In this document: piece by piece, positions 63,615 through 64,000 of the stretch
How the letters are laid out: every line of letters begins with the position of its first letter
Numbering within the stretch: position 1 is the stretch's first letter
From: Ilyomonas sp963847085
Lineage (GTDB): Bacteria; Bacteroidota; Bacteroidia; Chitinophagales; Chitinophagaceae
Assembly (NCBI GenBank): GCA_963847085.1
Contig: CAWJYO010000007.1
Location: forward strand, 186,001 to 250,000
Direction of reading: 5' to 3'
DNA length: 64,000 bases
Made by a program: the position numbers and the translations under genes
The notes under the pieces: model-generated
Database searches by the model: none
What the model saw: only the letters and a program-made list of their open reading frames with translations
What the model was told of the DNA's origin: nothing

Positions 63615-63704
63615 TGTATTCTAAAACAGAATTCGTTCAAAGATAATTTGATAATGGTGCTGAAGCATTTAGCCTTTCATTCTTAACGTTTATCGTAGCC
63701 GTTT

Positions 63705-63823
63705 AAAAATGTTCCGTAGGAACAGAAGGTGGGTAGAACGTAAAGTAGAATTAATAATAATTCCGTTCCATCGGAACGATACACTACAACTAACACAGAG
63801 TACCATTCCTACGGAACATTTTT
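63705..63823. repeat. Hairpin repeat (TTCCGTAGGAA family)
   Basis: AAAAATGTTCCGTAGGAA (63705-63722) is exactly inverted as TTCCTACGGAACATTTTT (63806-63823). The loop has a further palindrome GTTCCATCGGAAC. Elements like this are known as REP-type repeats in several phyla. It fills the gap between coaX and lptC. Confidence 0.78.
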
Positions 63824-63839
63824 ATAAAAAGCTTATCCC

Positions 63840-64000
63840 TTAATTCGCTTCGCTGATGGCATACAAACCTTTGTACAAAAAGTTATCATCAGCCCTGATA
63901 TTGTTTTGTAGATGCGGCGTAAAAAAAGAAGTGTTGCCACCTGTAAGATGCACGTTCAGGTTGTTATATTTTTTATTATATTCATCAACAATACCATCAA
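63840..64000 (-). CDS. coaX: Type III pantothenate kinase, C-terminal end only
   Basis: The last 53 codons of a gene running out of the window. The peptide contains DGIVDEYNKKYNNLNVHLTG, then GNTSFFTPHLQNNIRADDNF and LYKGLYAISEAN, with the LTGG motif typical of the CoaX C-terminus. CoaX makes 4'-phosphopantothenate in coenzyme A synthesis. coaX near lptC is a common order in Bacteroidota, which supports the call. Confidence 0.85.
   Translation of the reverse strand, partial: DGIVDEYNKKYNNLNVHLTGGNTSFFTPHLQNNIRADDNFLYKGLYAISEAN

Noticed and set aside
1..64000. tRNA, rRNA and riboswitches
   Set aside because: No T-loop/acceptor pattern, rRNA core sequence or recognisable riboswitch core (including before glyA and purA) was seen on reading; a covariance-model scan would be needed to exclude them.

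Overview
The window comes from a member of the Bacteroidota, most likely of the Chitinophagia/Chitinophagaceae type. The reasons are a SusC/SusD pair, TAnnTTTG-type promoter boxes, almost no Shine-Dalgarno sequences, DUF1501/DUF1800/PSCyt proteins, and a typical mreBCD and coaX-lptC gene stock. No rRNA, tRNA, CRISPR array or transposase was recognised.

Layout. 1-13.4 kb is a glycan-use region: an FG-GAP/ASPIC-UnbV protein, SusD, SusC, a divergent AraC regulator, a GH29 fucosidase, a GNAT enzyme and a GH2 beta-mannosidase. 13.5-20.6 kb is housekeeping: pabB, purA, a sugar isomerase and the electron transfer flavoprotein genes. 21-30 kb is a planctomycete-like cytochrome/DUF1549-1553, DUF1501, TIM-barrel isomerase and DUF2231-cytochrome module. 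Three unrelated small genes interrupt it: ORF6N, an Mrr endonuclease between 41-bp inverted repeats, and a four-helix-bundle gene. 30-41 kb holds a thiolase, a universal stress protein, a TolC/HlyD pair, a cytochrome c peroxidase, L21/L27, an H1-like protein, a PolX-like protein and an S4 protein. 41-47 kb holds an NmrA/AraC pair and an ECF sigma/small membrane protein/Hsp20 cluster, split by a MazF-type toxin-antitoxin pair and an orphan barstar. 47-54.5 kb holds tadA, mreBCD, an M1 peptidase, a DUF72 protein and CorA. 54.8-64 kb holds a DUF1800/DUF1501 pair, glyA, three glycosyltransferases, lptC and the end of coaX.

Two window-wide features matter when reading this annotation. First, at least a dozen genes, including glyA, etfA and a thiolase, are broken by one-base indels, several of them in homopolymers. 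This looks like residual sequencing error rather than gene decay. Second, the ten-base word YAAAAACAAA occurs 49 times by eye on the two strands. It is rich in intergenic DNA and occurs as inverted pairs forming the arms of intrinsic terminators. Its density and layout resemble the DNA uptake sequences of Pasteurellaceae and Neisseriaceae, and it is the best candidate here for an undescribed system.

Intergenic DNA is also rich in several hairpin-forming repeat families and two large foldback elements.
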